Positions 27,603 to 35,188 of a stretch of DNA of 64,000 nucleotides are shown here, piece by piece (position 1 is the stretch's first letter; each line of letters begins with the position of its first letter). The notes beneath the pieces are model-generated. The model was not told the origin of the DNA, ran no database searches, and saw only the letters and a program-made list of their open reading frames with translations. Location: the NCBI GenBank assembly GCA_949840905.1, contig CATKXW010000007.1:1-64000 (forward strand), given 5' to 3'. A program made the position numbers and the translations under genes. Source of the stretch: an uncultured Eggerthellaceae bacterium. GTDB taxonomy: Bacteria; Actinomycetota; Coriobacteriia; Coriobacteriales; Eggerthellaceae.

Positions 27603-27908
27603 CGCGACCCGCTCCTTCCGGCGTGTGTTTCCGACTACACCGTGGAGGAGGCCCTTGTTATCTATGAGATATCGCTTCGATCTCGGCGATCCGTGTGAGG
27701 AGGGCATCCACCACAATCGCCAGAAAGCATGCTGCTTACAACATTAGATCACTGCCTAACACCGAACACAGTCATGAAAGGCAGATGCCCTCTTCATTCC
27801 GTGTTCAGACATGAGACAGGAATTCGCGCAGCAAAAGCAGCTATCGCAGAACTTGTTATTAAGTTGTTCGCAGCTCTTCACTCGATCGTGAAGAAATGCT
27901 TTCTGGCA
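27603..27908 (-). promoter_or_regulatory. Copy B of the repeated leader, upstream of the giant secreted protein
   Basis: A ~306-base untranslated leader between the predicted start near 27908 and the ATG at 27602. The conserved 3' block, 27637-27724, matches 7-95. Its stem pairs 27702-27709 with 27647-27654 (one mismatch), and 27711-27714 with 27642-27645 outside a U-U mismatch. The outer GTGG/CCAC is identical in both copies. In the middle of the inner stem, U-G in copy A is C-G here. A possible inner stem, GAGAU with AUCUC, occurs in this copy. A 78-codon open frame at 27756-27992 overlaps it and is rejected. Confidence 0.6.
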
Positions 27909-27914
27909 ACCCGG

Positions 27915-27943
27915 AGGATAACAGACGAAGCCCTCCCTTACAA
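27915..27943 (-). promoter_or_regulatory. Promoter for leader B and the giant secreted protein
   Basis: TTGTAA (-35, 27938-27943), a 17-base spacer, then TATCCT (-10, 27915-27920) on the minus strand. It lines up position for position with the promoter at 262-290. Downstream bases CCGGGTTGCCAGA nearly equal those of copy A. Confidence 0.55.
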
Positions 27944-28122
27944 ATGAGATCATCGCTCGCGCCCAAAACGAGTGAACAATGACCCGTTCCACAGCGAAAA
28001 ACTATCATGTGGAGATTTCGATCGCCACCTTCCGTAGGAAGCACCGCCCGCGCAGGCTCGCTAGCATCGAAGGATCATCATAGTATTATGTTATATATTA
28101 TGTTTGATTCGGAGGTGAGCAC
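27944..28122. other. AT-richer intergenic between promoter B and the toxin-antitoxin pair
   Basis: Divergent spacer. It holds the operator and promoter region of the toxin-antitoxin pair at its right end (28084-28104). No gene or RNA is recognised in the rest. Confidence 0.5.
28084..28104 (+). promoter_or_regulatory. Direct-repeat operator and promoter of the toxin-antitoxin pair
   Basis: TATTATGTT occurs at 28084-28092 and again at 28096-28104, a 12-base period in an AT-rich tract just before GGAGGTGA and the ATG at 28123. Ribbon-helix-helix antitoxins often bind such short repeats to repress their own operon. TATATT within it could serve as the -10. Confidence 0.5.
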
Positions 28123-28362
28123 ATGCCACAGCTATCTCTTTACTTGAACGATCAGGCGTTCGGGATCCTGAAGAGCGAGGCCGCCCGTGCAAAGCGGTCA
28201 GTTTCGGGGTTCGTATCGCAACTCGTCATGGAACACGGACGAAGGTCATCGTGGCCTCCCGATTACTGGACCGAGGTATACGGCGGTCTTGTTGACGAGA
28301 CCTTTCAGGTTCCCGAAGAGCTCGATAGCGACCTTGACGGTGCTCTTCCGACGCTCGCTTAA
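28123..28362 (+). CDS. Antitoxin of a VapBC-like pair (ribbon-helix-helix type)
   Basis: A 79-residue protein. An N-terminal beta strand, PQLSLYLND, followed by helices (AFGILKSEAARAKRSVSGFVSQLV) matches a ribbon-helix-helix DNA-binding fold. The C-terminal tail PPDYWTEVYGGLVDETFQVP is the part expected to block the toxin. It has a strong ribosome site, GGAGGTGA, and precedes the PIN-domain gene by 15 bases. It probably represses its own promoter through the repeats at 28084-28104. The fold call is by pattern only. Confidence 0.75.
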   Translation: MPQLSLYLNDQAFGILKSEAARAKRSVSGFVSQLVMEHGRRSSWPPDYWTEVYGGLVDETFQVPEELDSDLDGALPTLA

Positions 28363-28377
28363 AGAAGGAGCCTGGAC

Positions 28378-28791
28378 ATGTATCATCTCGATTCGGATAT
28401 CTGCATAGAGCTGATGCGGGGCCGCCTTCCTTATGCGTACGAACTGATGCGCCAAAACGATCCGTCGCTATTCGCTATTCCAGCCATCGTGGAAGCCGAG
28501 CTGCGGACAGGAGCAGCCAAGAGCGCACACCCCAGGAAGAACCTCGCGCTGCTCGAACGGTTCCTCGCCCCCTTCTCCCGCATTCCTTTCGACAGCGAAT
28601 GCGCCGCCACCTACGCGACCATACGATCCTATCTTGAAAAGAAGGGATGCAAGATCGGACCTAACGACCTGCTGATCGCTGCTACCGCTGTCACCCATGG
28701 GGCTGTTCTCGTCAGCAACAACGCTCGCGAGTTCTCGCGCATCCCCACCTTGCGGCTCGAAAGCTGGACCGAGATGGACATCGACGAATGA
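28378..28791 (+). CDS. PIN-domain ribonuclease toxin (VapC-like)
   Basis: A 137-residue PIN-domain protein. Acidic active-site candidates are Asp in YHLDSDICIELMRG, Glu in IVEAELRTGA, and Asp in GPNDLLIAATAV. Near the end is LVSNNAREFSRI, where many VapC have NDxREF or NNxREF. VapC toxins cleave tRNA or rRNA and halt translation until the antitoxin binds. It follows the antitoxin gene closely. The pair sits between the surface-protein locus and polA, the only plus-strand genes in about 38 kb of minus-strand genes. Confidence 0.87.
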   Translation: MYHLDSDICIELMRGRLPYAYELMRQNDPSLFAIPAIVEAELRTGAAKSAHPRKNLALLERFLAPFSRIPFDSECAATYATIRSYLEKKGCKIGPNDLLIAATAVTHGAVLVSNNAREFSRIPTLRLESWTEMDIDE

Positions 28792-28844
28792 TGAAGTCCT
28801 ACCGCAGCGGGAGCCCAGGACTTCGCTGCGGTAGGATCCCGACA

Positions 28845-31475
28845 TCAGTGGGCTTGAGCCCAATTCGCTCCGCAGGACACATCCACCAGCAGCGGGACGG
28901 AGAGCTCGCATACGTTCTCCATCGCTTCGCGCACCAGAGCGCTCAGAGCCTCCACTTCGCTCTTAGGCACGCTGAAGTCCAGCTCGTCATGGACCTGTAT
29001 CATCAAACGCGCCTCGAAGCCTTCGGCCAGCATGCGATCAGCCACTTCGTTCATGGCCTTCTTGATGATGTCGGCCGCGCTCCCTTGCATAGGGTGATTC
29101 ATGGCGGTGCGCTCCCCGAAGTTGCGCTGACGAGCATTCTTCGCTTTCAGGTCAGGAATGTAGCGGCGTCGGCCGAACATGGTCTCTGCGTAGCCTACCT
29201 CTGTGGCCTCTTTCACCACGTCATCAAGGTAGCGACGCACACCAGGATAAGCGGCGAAATATAGGTCGATGATCTGCTGTGCCTCTTTCCTCGAGATGTC
29301 GAGAGACTGGGCGAGCCCGAAGGATTGCTGCCCGTAGACGATGCCGAAGTTCACCGCCTTCGCCCGCGTGCGCAGCGCCGGCGTCACCTCTTCGAGAGGC
29401 ACGCCGAACACCCGCGCCGCGGTGTTCGCATGGAAGTCCTCGCCCGACTTGAACGCCTCTATCATGGCCTCATCCTGTGAAAGATGGGCCAGCAAGCGCA
29501 ATTCTATCTGGGAATAGTCAGCCGACATGAACAGCGCGTCCGGATGCAGCGGCACGAAGCACTCGCGAATATGACGACCGAATTCGGTGCGCACGGGGAT
29601 GTTCTGCAGGTTTGGCTCTGAAGACGACAGACGACCGGTGGTAGTGACGGTCTCGTTGAACTGGGTGTGCAGACGACCGTCCACCGCTCGCAAGCGCGGC
29701 AACGCGTCGATGTAGGTGGTCTTGATCTTGCTGAGCTCGCGGTATTGAAGCACCAGCGCCGGCACCTCGCTCACCTTCGCCAGCTCTTTCAACACGCTCG
29801 CATCGGTGGAGAAGCCGCGCTGATTCTTCTTCGTAGGCGTCAGGTGCAGCACCTCGAACAGCTCATGGGCCAGCTGCTTGGGCGAATCGATGTTGAACTC
29901 CTCCCCTACCAGCCCATAGATGCTCTCCGTCAGCTCGTTCAGGCGGTTTTGGGCGACCTTGCCCAGCTCTGCCAGATGCTGGACGTCGATGGCCACACCG
30001 GTGCGCTCCATAGCGCAAAGCACTGCTACCAAAGGCAGGTCTATCTCGTCATAGACGCGCTTCACGCGATGCTCTTCCATGGCCTCGCTCAGAGGCTCCA
30101 CCAGTGCCCGTGCCACAGCGGCATGGAGCATGACACGCTCTTCCCCTTCATCAGCATCGGGCAGCGCGCCACCAAGATAGGTCTCGGCCAGTCGTTCGTA
30201 GGTGTAGGTCGTCGCCGAAGACTCCAGCACATAAGCGGCAAGAGCCAGGTCGAACCCGTCAGCTTCACACAGATCCCGAAACGTGATGGCTGCCAGCGAA
30301 GACGTATCCGCCGGATATACCTCATGATAGACGAGCTTGGTATCGAGGGAGACGAAGGAGCCATTGCGCACTAGATGAGCGAATGCTATCCGCGCTTCCT
30401 CATCATAGAGCACCATCGAGGCACCATCGAAGCTGAATGCCCCGAGCAGCGTGGTGAATAGCGAGCCATCATCGAGAGACTCCAGCACTACGCCCACGCG
30501 CTCTCCAGCCGCGATAGCCTCATCCAACCGAACAAGCCCCTCTGTCGGACCCAACCGCTCTCCATAGGATAGCTCCACCTTCGCTACGGAGGTGCGCATC
30601 TCCTCCCCCGCCAGGCTCAGCACGCGGCTGAGAGCGCTCGAGAGCGCGTACTCCTGGAACGCCTCGGTCACCTCTGTTGCATCGAAATCAGGGAACGCGA
30701 TGCCCTCCAGGTCGAGCGGGAAGTCCAGATCGGTGACGATGGTGGCGATGCGACGCGAGAGGTGCGCCAGCTTCTCGTTGTCGCGCACATTCTCGAGCAG
30801 CTTGCCCTTCAACGCATCGAGATTGTCATAGATCCCTTCCATCGAGCCGAACCGCTGTAGCAGCTCAGCTGCGCGCTTCTTGCCCACTCCAGGCACACCA
30901 GGGATGTTGTCGGCCGCGTCCCCCATCAACCCGAGGAAGTCTGGGAACTGCGCGGGCGTGACGCCGTAGTGCTCCTCCACCTCCTGAGGCCCGTAGATGA
31001 CGATGTCGCTCACGCCCTTCTTGGTGGTGACGATGCTCGTCAGCTCGCTCGCCAGCTGGCAAGCATCCTTGTCGCCGGTGAGCAGCAACGTTTCATAACC
31101 GAGCTTCTCATCGCGAGCGGCGATGGTGCCCAAGATGTCGTCGCCTTCCCATCCCTGCACCTTCACCACCGGCACGTTCATAGCCTCCAACAACCGCTGC
31201 ACCACCGGAAACTGCACATGCAGGTCTTCATCCATGGGCGGTCTCTGAGCTTTGTACTGCTCCATCTCCTCGATGCGGAACTGGGGCTTGCCAGCGTCGA
31301 AAGCGCATACCACGGCATCGGGGTGAGATTGCTCGATGAACTTCAACAGCATCGACATGAAGCCGAACACCGCGTTGGTCGGCGTTCCGTCGGGTGCCGT
31401 CATAGGGTTCTGGATGGCATGATAGGCACGGTGCATCAACGAGTTGCCGTCGATGACGGCGATCTTCTTGGGCAT
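28845..31475 (-). CDS. polA: DNA polymerase I, proofreading site apparently lost
   Basis: An 876-residue Pol I for Okazaki-fragment processing and repair. Domains: N-terminal 5'-3' exonuclease (KIAVIDGNSLMHRAYHA, GWEGDDILGTIA), a degenerate 3'-5' exonuclease region (about 300-460), and the polymerase domain with DYSQIELRLLAHLSQD, RAKAVNFGIVYGQ and VHDELDF. The middle domain lacks the DxE and YxxxD metal motifs of Klenow proofreading, as in many actinobacteria. ATG at 31475 follows GAGGAAGAAGG. The open frame to 31553 has no ribosome site. An extended -10 promoter lies at 31564-31572. Confidence 0.96.
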   Translation of the reverse strand: MPKKIAVIDGNSLMHRAYHAIQNPMTAPDGTPTNAVFGFMSMLLKFIEQSHPDAVVCAFDAGKPQFRIEEMEQYKAQRPPMDEDLHVQFPVVQRLLEAMNVPVVKVQGWEGDDILGTIAARDEKLGYETLLLTGDKDACQLASELTSIVTTKKGVSDIVIYGPQEVEEHYGVTPAQFPDFLGLMGDAADNIPGVPGVGKKRAAELLQRFGSMEGIYDNLDALKGKLLENVRDNEKLAHLSRRIATIVTDLDFPLDLEGIAFPDFDATEVTEAFQEYALSSALSRVLSLAGEEMRTSVAKVELSYGERLGPTEGLVRLDEAIAAGERVGVVLESLDDGSLFTTLLGAFSFDGASMVLYDEEARIAFAHLVRNGSFVSLDTKLVYHEVYPADTSSLAAITFRDLCEADGFDLALAAYVLESSATTYTYERLAETYLGGALPDADEGEERVMLHAAVARALVEPLSEAMEEHRVKRVYDEIDLPLVAVLCAMERTGVAIDVQHLAELGKVAQNRLNELTESIYGLVGEEFNIDSPKQLAHELFEVLHLTPTKKNQRGFSTDASVLKELAKVSEVPALVLQYRELSKIKTTYIDALPRLRAVDGRLHTQFNETVTTTGRLSSSEPNLQNIPVRTEFGRHIRECFVPLHPDALFMSADYSQIELRLLAHLSQDEAMIEAFKSGEDFHANTAARVFGVPLEEVTPALRTRAKAVNFGIVYGQQSFGLAQSLDISRKEAQQIIDLYFAAYPGVRRYLDDVVKEATEVGYAETMFGRRRYIPDLKAKNARQRNFGERTAMNHPMQGSAADIIKKAMNEVADRMLAEGFEARLMIQVHDELDFSVPKSEVEALSALVREAMENVCELSVPLLVDVSCGANWAQAH

Positions 31476-31563
31476 GGTCAGCCTTCTTCCTCGCAAAGGT
31501 CGATCACAGAAGGCAGCACGACGCTCAGCAGCGCGCCGTCTTCGAGAATGCAATGGATGCTAG

Positions 31564-31572
31564 CAGTATACC
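31564..31572 (-). promoter_or_regulatory. Extended -10 promoter before polA
   Basis: TGGTATACT on the minus strand: TATACT with the TGN extension. It lies ~90 bases upstream of the polA start and downstream of the azlD stop. The -35 is weak, as extended -10 promoters allow. Confidence 0.5.
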
Positions 31573-31632
31573 AGCGCACGTTCCCAGCTACGACCTCCCA
31601 GAACCCCGCATGAGGTACGAACGACCGCACGC

Positions 31633-31956
31633 TCAGATGAGCAGGAGCAATGCATAGCTGGCCACGCCAGCCACCACGCACCAGATGAGAGAGCGCGTCT
31701 TCACCCCCACCGCCACCACGATGAGCGCCGCGATGATAGGGATGAGCGCCGACCACCATCCATCAGCGAACATGTCGACAGCTATGAGGTCGTTGGCCAC
31801 CAGCGCAGCGAAGGCCGCCGGCGGGATGAGCCCGAGCGCGCGGATGACCACCGCAGGCAGCTCGCGGCCCTTCAGCAGGAACAGCGGCAGCACGCGGCAG
31901 GCCAGCATGCACAGGCCGCACACGATGAAGATGAACCAGAATTCGGGCCAGGTCAT
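31633..31956 (-). CDS. azlD: AzlD family branched-chain amino acid transport subunit
   Basis: A 107-residue membrane protein with three to four hydrophobic segments, starting MTWPEFWFIFIVCGLCMLACR. With AzlC it forms an exporter for branched-chain amino acids (YgaZH/AzlCD type). Its ATG overlaps the azlC stop as ATGA, so translation is coupled. The longer open frame upstream is only antisense to azlC. Confidence 0.9.
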   Translation of the reverse strand: MTWPEFWFIFIVCGLCMLACRVLPLFLLKGRELPAVVIRALGLIPPAAFAALVANDLIAVDMFADGWWSALIPIIAALIVVAVGVKTRSLIWCVVAGVASYALLLLI

Positions 31957-32675
31957 GCGTCGCCGCCCGCCTCTTCGCAGGGCGATCCAGCATCGGAGCC
32001 TTTGCGTTGCGCGAAGATGAGCGCCACCACGACACCGAAGGCGGCACCGATGAGGATGGCAGGACCCGTGAGTCCCACCAGTTTGCATACGGCCACCCCG
32101 ATCATAGCGCATACCGCCGCGATGACGTTAGCGGCCGTGAGCTTTTGCATAACGAGCAAGCAGATGAAGATGGATGTCATGGCGAACGCCGCGATGGGCA
32201 GCGGGATGTTGATGGCCGCGCCTACCAGCACGCCTGCCACGTTCGAGAGCGCCCAGGAGGTCTGGGAGAAGATGTTGAGCATGAGCGCTCGATCCACCGA
32301 CCAGTCCCCCTGAGCGAACCGCGCGGTGGAGATGCCGAAGGTCTCGTCGGTGACGCTGGCGGCGAAGCAGAACGACAGCCACTTCGGCGCATGCTTGCAA
32401 TCCGGAGCGAAGCAAGCGGAATAGAGCATCTGCCGAGTGTTCACGAACGACACGCTGGCCACGATGGAGGCAGCCGGAGCGCCCGCCAGATACATATTCG
32501 GGATCATGAACTGACCCGCACCAGAATAGAACAGCGCCGAGAGCAGGAACACCTGCAAAGCGTTCATGCCCACCGCCGCGCTGAGAATGCCGCATGGGAT
32601 GCCGATGCCGACGTAGCCGAGCATGACGGGCACGGCCGCACGAAGAGAGTCGAGGATATGAGCTCTGCTGAACAT
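31953..32675 (-). CDS. azlC: AzlC family branched-chain amino acid transport protein
   Basis: A 240-residue membrane protein with AVPVMLGYVGIGIPCGIL and FLLSALFYSGAGQFM near the N-terminus, typical of AzlC. It is the large subunit of the AzlCD exporter. ATG at 32675 follows GGAGAAGACC. It begins 23 bases after the dgt stop and overlaps azlD by four bases. Confidence 0.92.
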   Translation of the reverse strand: MFSRAHILDSLRAAVPVMLGYVGIGIPCGILSAAVGMNALQVFLLSALFYSGAGQFMIPNMYLAGAPAASIVASVSFVNTRQMLYSACFAPDCKHAPKWLSFCFAASVTDETFGISTARFAQGDWSVDRALMLNIFSQTSWALSNVAGVLVGAAINIPLPIAAFAMTSIFICLLVMQKLTAANVIAAVCAMIGVAVCKLVGLTGPAILIGAAFGVVVALIFAQRKGSDAGSPCEEAGGDA

Positions 32676-32697
32676 GGTCTTCTCCGCCCCAAAGCTC

Positions 32698-33735
32698 TCA
32701 GACCGATTTCGGCAGATATAGCTCGTCGAGCTTGCCCATGGCATAGCGATCGGTCATCCCCGCGATGTAATCGGTGACCGCCCGTATGTCATCACCGTTC
32801 GATATGGCACGATACTCCGGCGGCACTTCCTCGATATGGGCAACGTAATAGGCGAACAGCGCAGCGATCAGCCGCTGGGCCTTCTCCACTTCCGCCACCA
32901 CGCTAGGCGCTTGATACACCTGATCGAACAAGAAGGCGCGCAGCTCCATCATGGCCTGCCACACCTCTTCGCTCATGCGCACATCGTCCAGCTCAGCAGA
33001 GGTGAGCACCATGTCGTAGACCAAGGTCTGGATGCGGGAGGAGTGGTCGGAGCCCAGCACGCGATGGGTGCTCTCGGGCAGATCGTCCTCTGAGAGGATG
33101 CCTGCACGGATCGCGTCATCTATGTCGTGGTTCACATAAGCGATGCGGTCGGCGATAGCCACTACCCGGCCCTCGAGGGTCTCTGCGCGCAGGGTGCCGG
33201 AATGACAGCATATGCCATCGCGCACCTCCGCGGTCAGGTTCAGACCCTGGCCGTCGTTCTCGATGACCTCCACCACTCGCAGCGATTGCTCGTTGTGCTG
33301 GTAGAGCCTACGAGCCTCTGGAGTTCCCGGCGTCATGCCGCGATGAAGCGCTATCTGGTCGGCCAAGGCCGCCTCGCCGGTGTGCCCGAACGGCGTATGG
33401 CCCAGGTCATGGCCGAGCGAGATAGCTTCGGTCAGATCCTCGTTCAGCGCCAGACCCCGTGCGATCGTGCGTGCTATCTGCGCTACCTCCAGCGTATGGG
33501 TCAGTCGCGTGCGGAAATGGTCGCCTTCTGTGGCCAGGAACACCTGGGTCTTGTGAGACAGACGACGGAACGACTTGGTATGCAGTATCTTGTCGCGATC
33601 GCGTTGGAAGTCGGTGCGCAGCATGTCAGCCTCGGTGGAGCGCTGGTGCCCCTCGCTCTCGTCGACGAAAGTAGCATCGGGCGCGAGCCGTTCGTGCTCT
33701 TCCGCTTCCCTATCCTGCCGATAAACCACGCGCAT
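32698..33735 (-). CDS. dgt: Deoxyguanosinetriphosphate triphosphohydrolase-like protein
   Basis: A 345-residue HD-domain phosphohydrolase. Metal ligands are in TRLTHTLEV and the HD motif GHDLGHTPFGHTGE, with a further Asp in IADRIAYVNHDIDDA. The family splits dNTPs (classically dGTP) into deoxynucleoside and tripolyphosphate, affecting the dNTP pool. The length is that of the shorter type-2 subgroup. The start at 33735 encodes MRVVYRQDREAEEHERLAP. It lies downstream of mtnA in the same direction. Confidence 0.92.
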   Translation of the reverse strand: MRVVYRQDREAEEHERLAPDATFVDESEGHQRSTEADMLRTDFQRDRDKILHTKSFRRLSHKTQVFLATEGDHFRTRLTHTLEVAQIARTIARGLALNEDLTEAISLGHDLGHTPFGHTGEAALADQIALHRGMTPGTPEARRLYQHNEQSLRVVEVIENDGQGLNLTAEVRDGICCHSGTLRAETLEGRVVAIADRIAYVNHDIDDAIRAGILSEDDLPESTHRVLGSDHSSRIQTLVYDMVLTSAELDDVRMSEEVWQAMMELRAFLFDQVYQAPSVVAEVEKAQRLIAALFAYYVAHIEEVPPEYRAISNGDDIRAVTDYIAGMTDRYAMGKLDELYLPKSV

Positions 33736-33810
33736 CCTGTTAGCTCTTCCTTCTCGAAGCTCGGTCTCGAAAGGAGCGCACCGCTCCCCCTTCAGCAGCC
33801 GCTCGCTGCA

Positions 33811-35121
33811 TCACTGCATGAACGCCGCAGCTTGCTGCAGGGCACCCTGAGCATCATGGATGGCCTGGGCTGCCGCGTCGAAACGCTCCTCGTCGGTCTG
33901 CAGCGGCACCGCGAGCTCTTCTAGCTCGTCAGACAGATAGACGCCACGCTCGGTGATGAACGCCGTGACCAGGCTTGCTGGGGTGACGTCAAAACTGGGG
34001 TTGTACACGCTCACCCCTTCGGGCACCTCCCCGATCACCTCGGTGGGCGGTCGCTGCTCGATGGGGATGCCCGAACCATTCGACAGCGAGAAGTCTATGG
34101 TGGAGACCGGGGCCGCCACATAGAACGGCACGTTGTTGTGAGCAGCTACGATGGCCAGCTCATAGGTACCTATCTTATTGGCAACATCCCCGTTCGCCGC
34201 GATGCGATCCGCTCCGACGATCACCGCGTCCACCTCACCTTGGGCCATCAGGCTCGCCTGCATGTTGTCGCACAGAAGCGTGGTGGGAACGCCCGCGAGC
34301 GCTAGCTCCCAAATGGTCAGACGCGCACCCTGGTTCACTGGACGCGTCTCGCACGCGAACACGCGCTCCACTTTCCCTTGTCCAGCCGCGGTGTAGACCA
34401 CGCCGAGGGCAGTGCCGTAGAACGCGGTGGCGAGGCTGCCCGCGTTGCAGTAGGTGAGCACCCGACTATTAGGCTTGAGGTAGGCCGCGCCAGCCAAGCC
34501 GATGGCACGATTGATGCGCTCATCCTCTTCGATCATGAGGCACACCAGATCGAACAGGTCGAACGAGATATCGAGCGCGTCGGCCCCTTCATGGAGGTCT
34601 CGGCGGACCATGGCCAGCGCCCGATCGCAACCGTTGCGCAAGCTCACAGCCGTCGGACGCGCCTCGGCGATCATGTCCGCGGCGAATTCCAAGGCCGACC
34701 AGTACATGCTAGGGTCGAACCCACCACCATCGGAGATGTAGGTACGGTAGACCTTTCCGATGCTGTCGTTCATGTCCTCTACGTTCGCCCAGGTGAACTC
34801 GGCGGCCCGTAGAGCGACCGCCGCCGCGCCAGCTATGCCGATGGCAGGCGCTCCGCGCACGATCAGCGTCTTGATGGCGTCCACCACCACGCGCCAATCG
34901 GCCGTGCAGATGTAGCGCTCCTCTTCGGGCAGCGCCCTCTGATCGAGCATGAAGAACACCGGCGTGCCCAAGGGCACGTTCGACTCGGCCATGTAAGCAG
35001 CCAGAACAGAGGCCACCGTGGCATTGTCTGTAACGAACGATGATGGCTCGCCAACGCGAACCATCATCACCGAACGGGGCAGACGATCGAGCCGAACGTC
35101 GATATGCGCATCATTTCCCAA
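33811..35121 (-). CDS. mtnA: S-methyl-5-thioribose-1-phosphate isomerase, extended
   Basis: A 436-residue member of the MtnA/eIF2B-alpha family. It should isomerise methylthioribose-1-phosphate (or 5-deoxyribose-1-phosphate) in salvage of methylthioadenosine. It shows FFMLDQRALPEEERY, IVRGAPAIGIAGA, catalytic Cys in TYCNAGSLAT, and catalytic Asp in GADRIAANGDVANKIGTY. Family members are near 350 residues. The first ~55 residues here and about 30 at the end are extra. No other methionine-salvage gene is adjacent, so a role in 5-deoxyribose disposal is equally possible. Confidence 0.87.
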   Translation of the reverse strand: MGNDAHIDVRLDRLPRSVMMVRVGEPSSFVTDNATVASVLAAYMAESNVPLGTPVFFMLDQRALPEEERYICTADWRVVVDAIKTLIVRGAPAIGIAGAAAVALRAAEFTWANVEDMNDSIGKVYRTYISDGGGFDPSMYWSALEFAADMIAEARPTAVSLRNGCDRALAMVRRDLHEGADALDISFDLFDLVCLMIEEDERINRAIGLAGAAYLKPNSRVLTYCNAGSLATAFYGTALGVVYTAAGQGKVERVFACETRPVNQGARLTIWELALAGVPTTLLCDNMQASLMAQGEVDAVIVGADRIAANGDVANKIGTYELAIVAAHNNVPFYVAAPVSTIDFSLSNGSGIPIEQRPPTEVIGEVPEGVSVYNPSFDVTPASLVTAFITERGVYLSDELEELAVPLQTDEERFDAAAQAIHDAQGALQQAAAFMQ

Positions 35122-35188
35122 AGCCGTGAGCTTCCTTCGTCCTCTCGTGCATGCCCGCCACTTCCCTTAAAGCGCCTTGCCAGACAGC

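Noticed and set aside
27756-27992. A 78-codon Cys-containing open frame on the minus strand
   Set aside because: It overlaps promoter B and its leader, has no ribosome-binding site, and copy A does not preserve the frame.
31478-31759. A 93-codon frame between azlD and polA
   Set aside because: It covers the end of azlD in another frame and the polA promoter. It has no start or ribosome site of its own in the gap.
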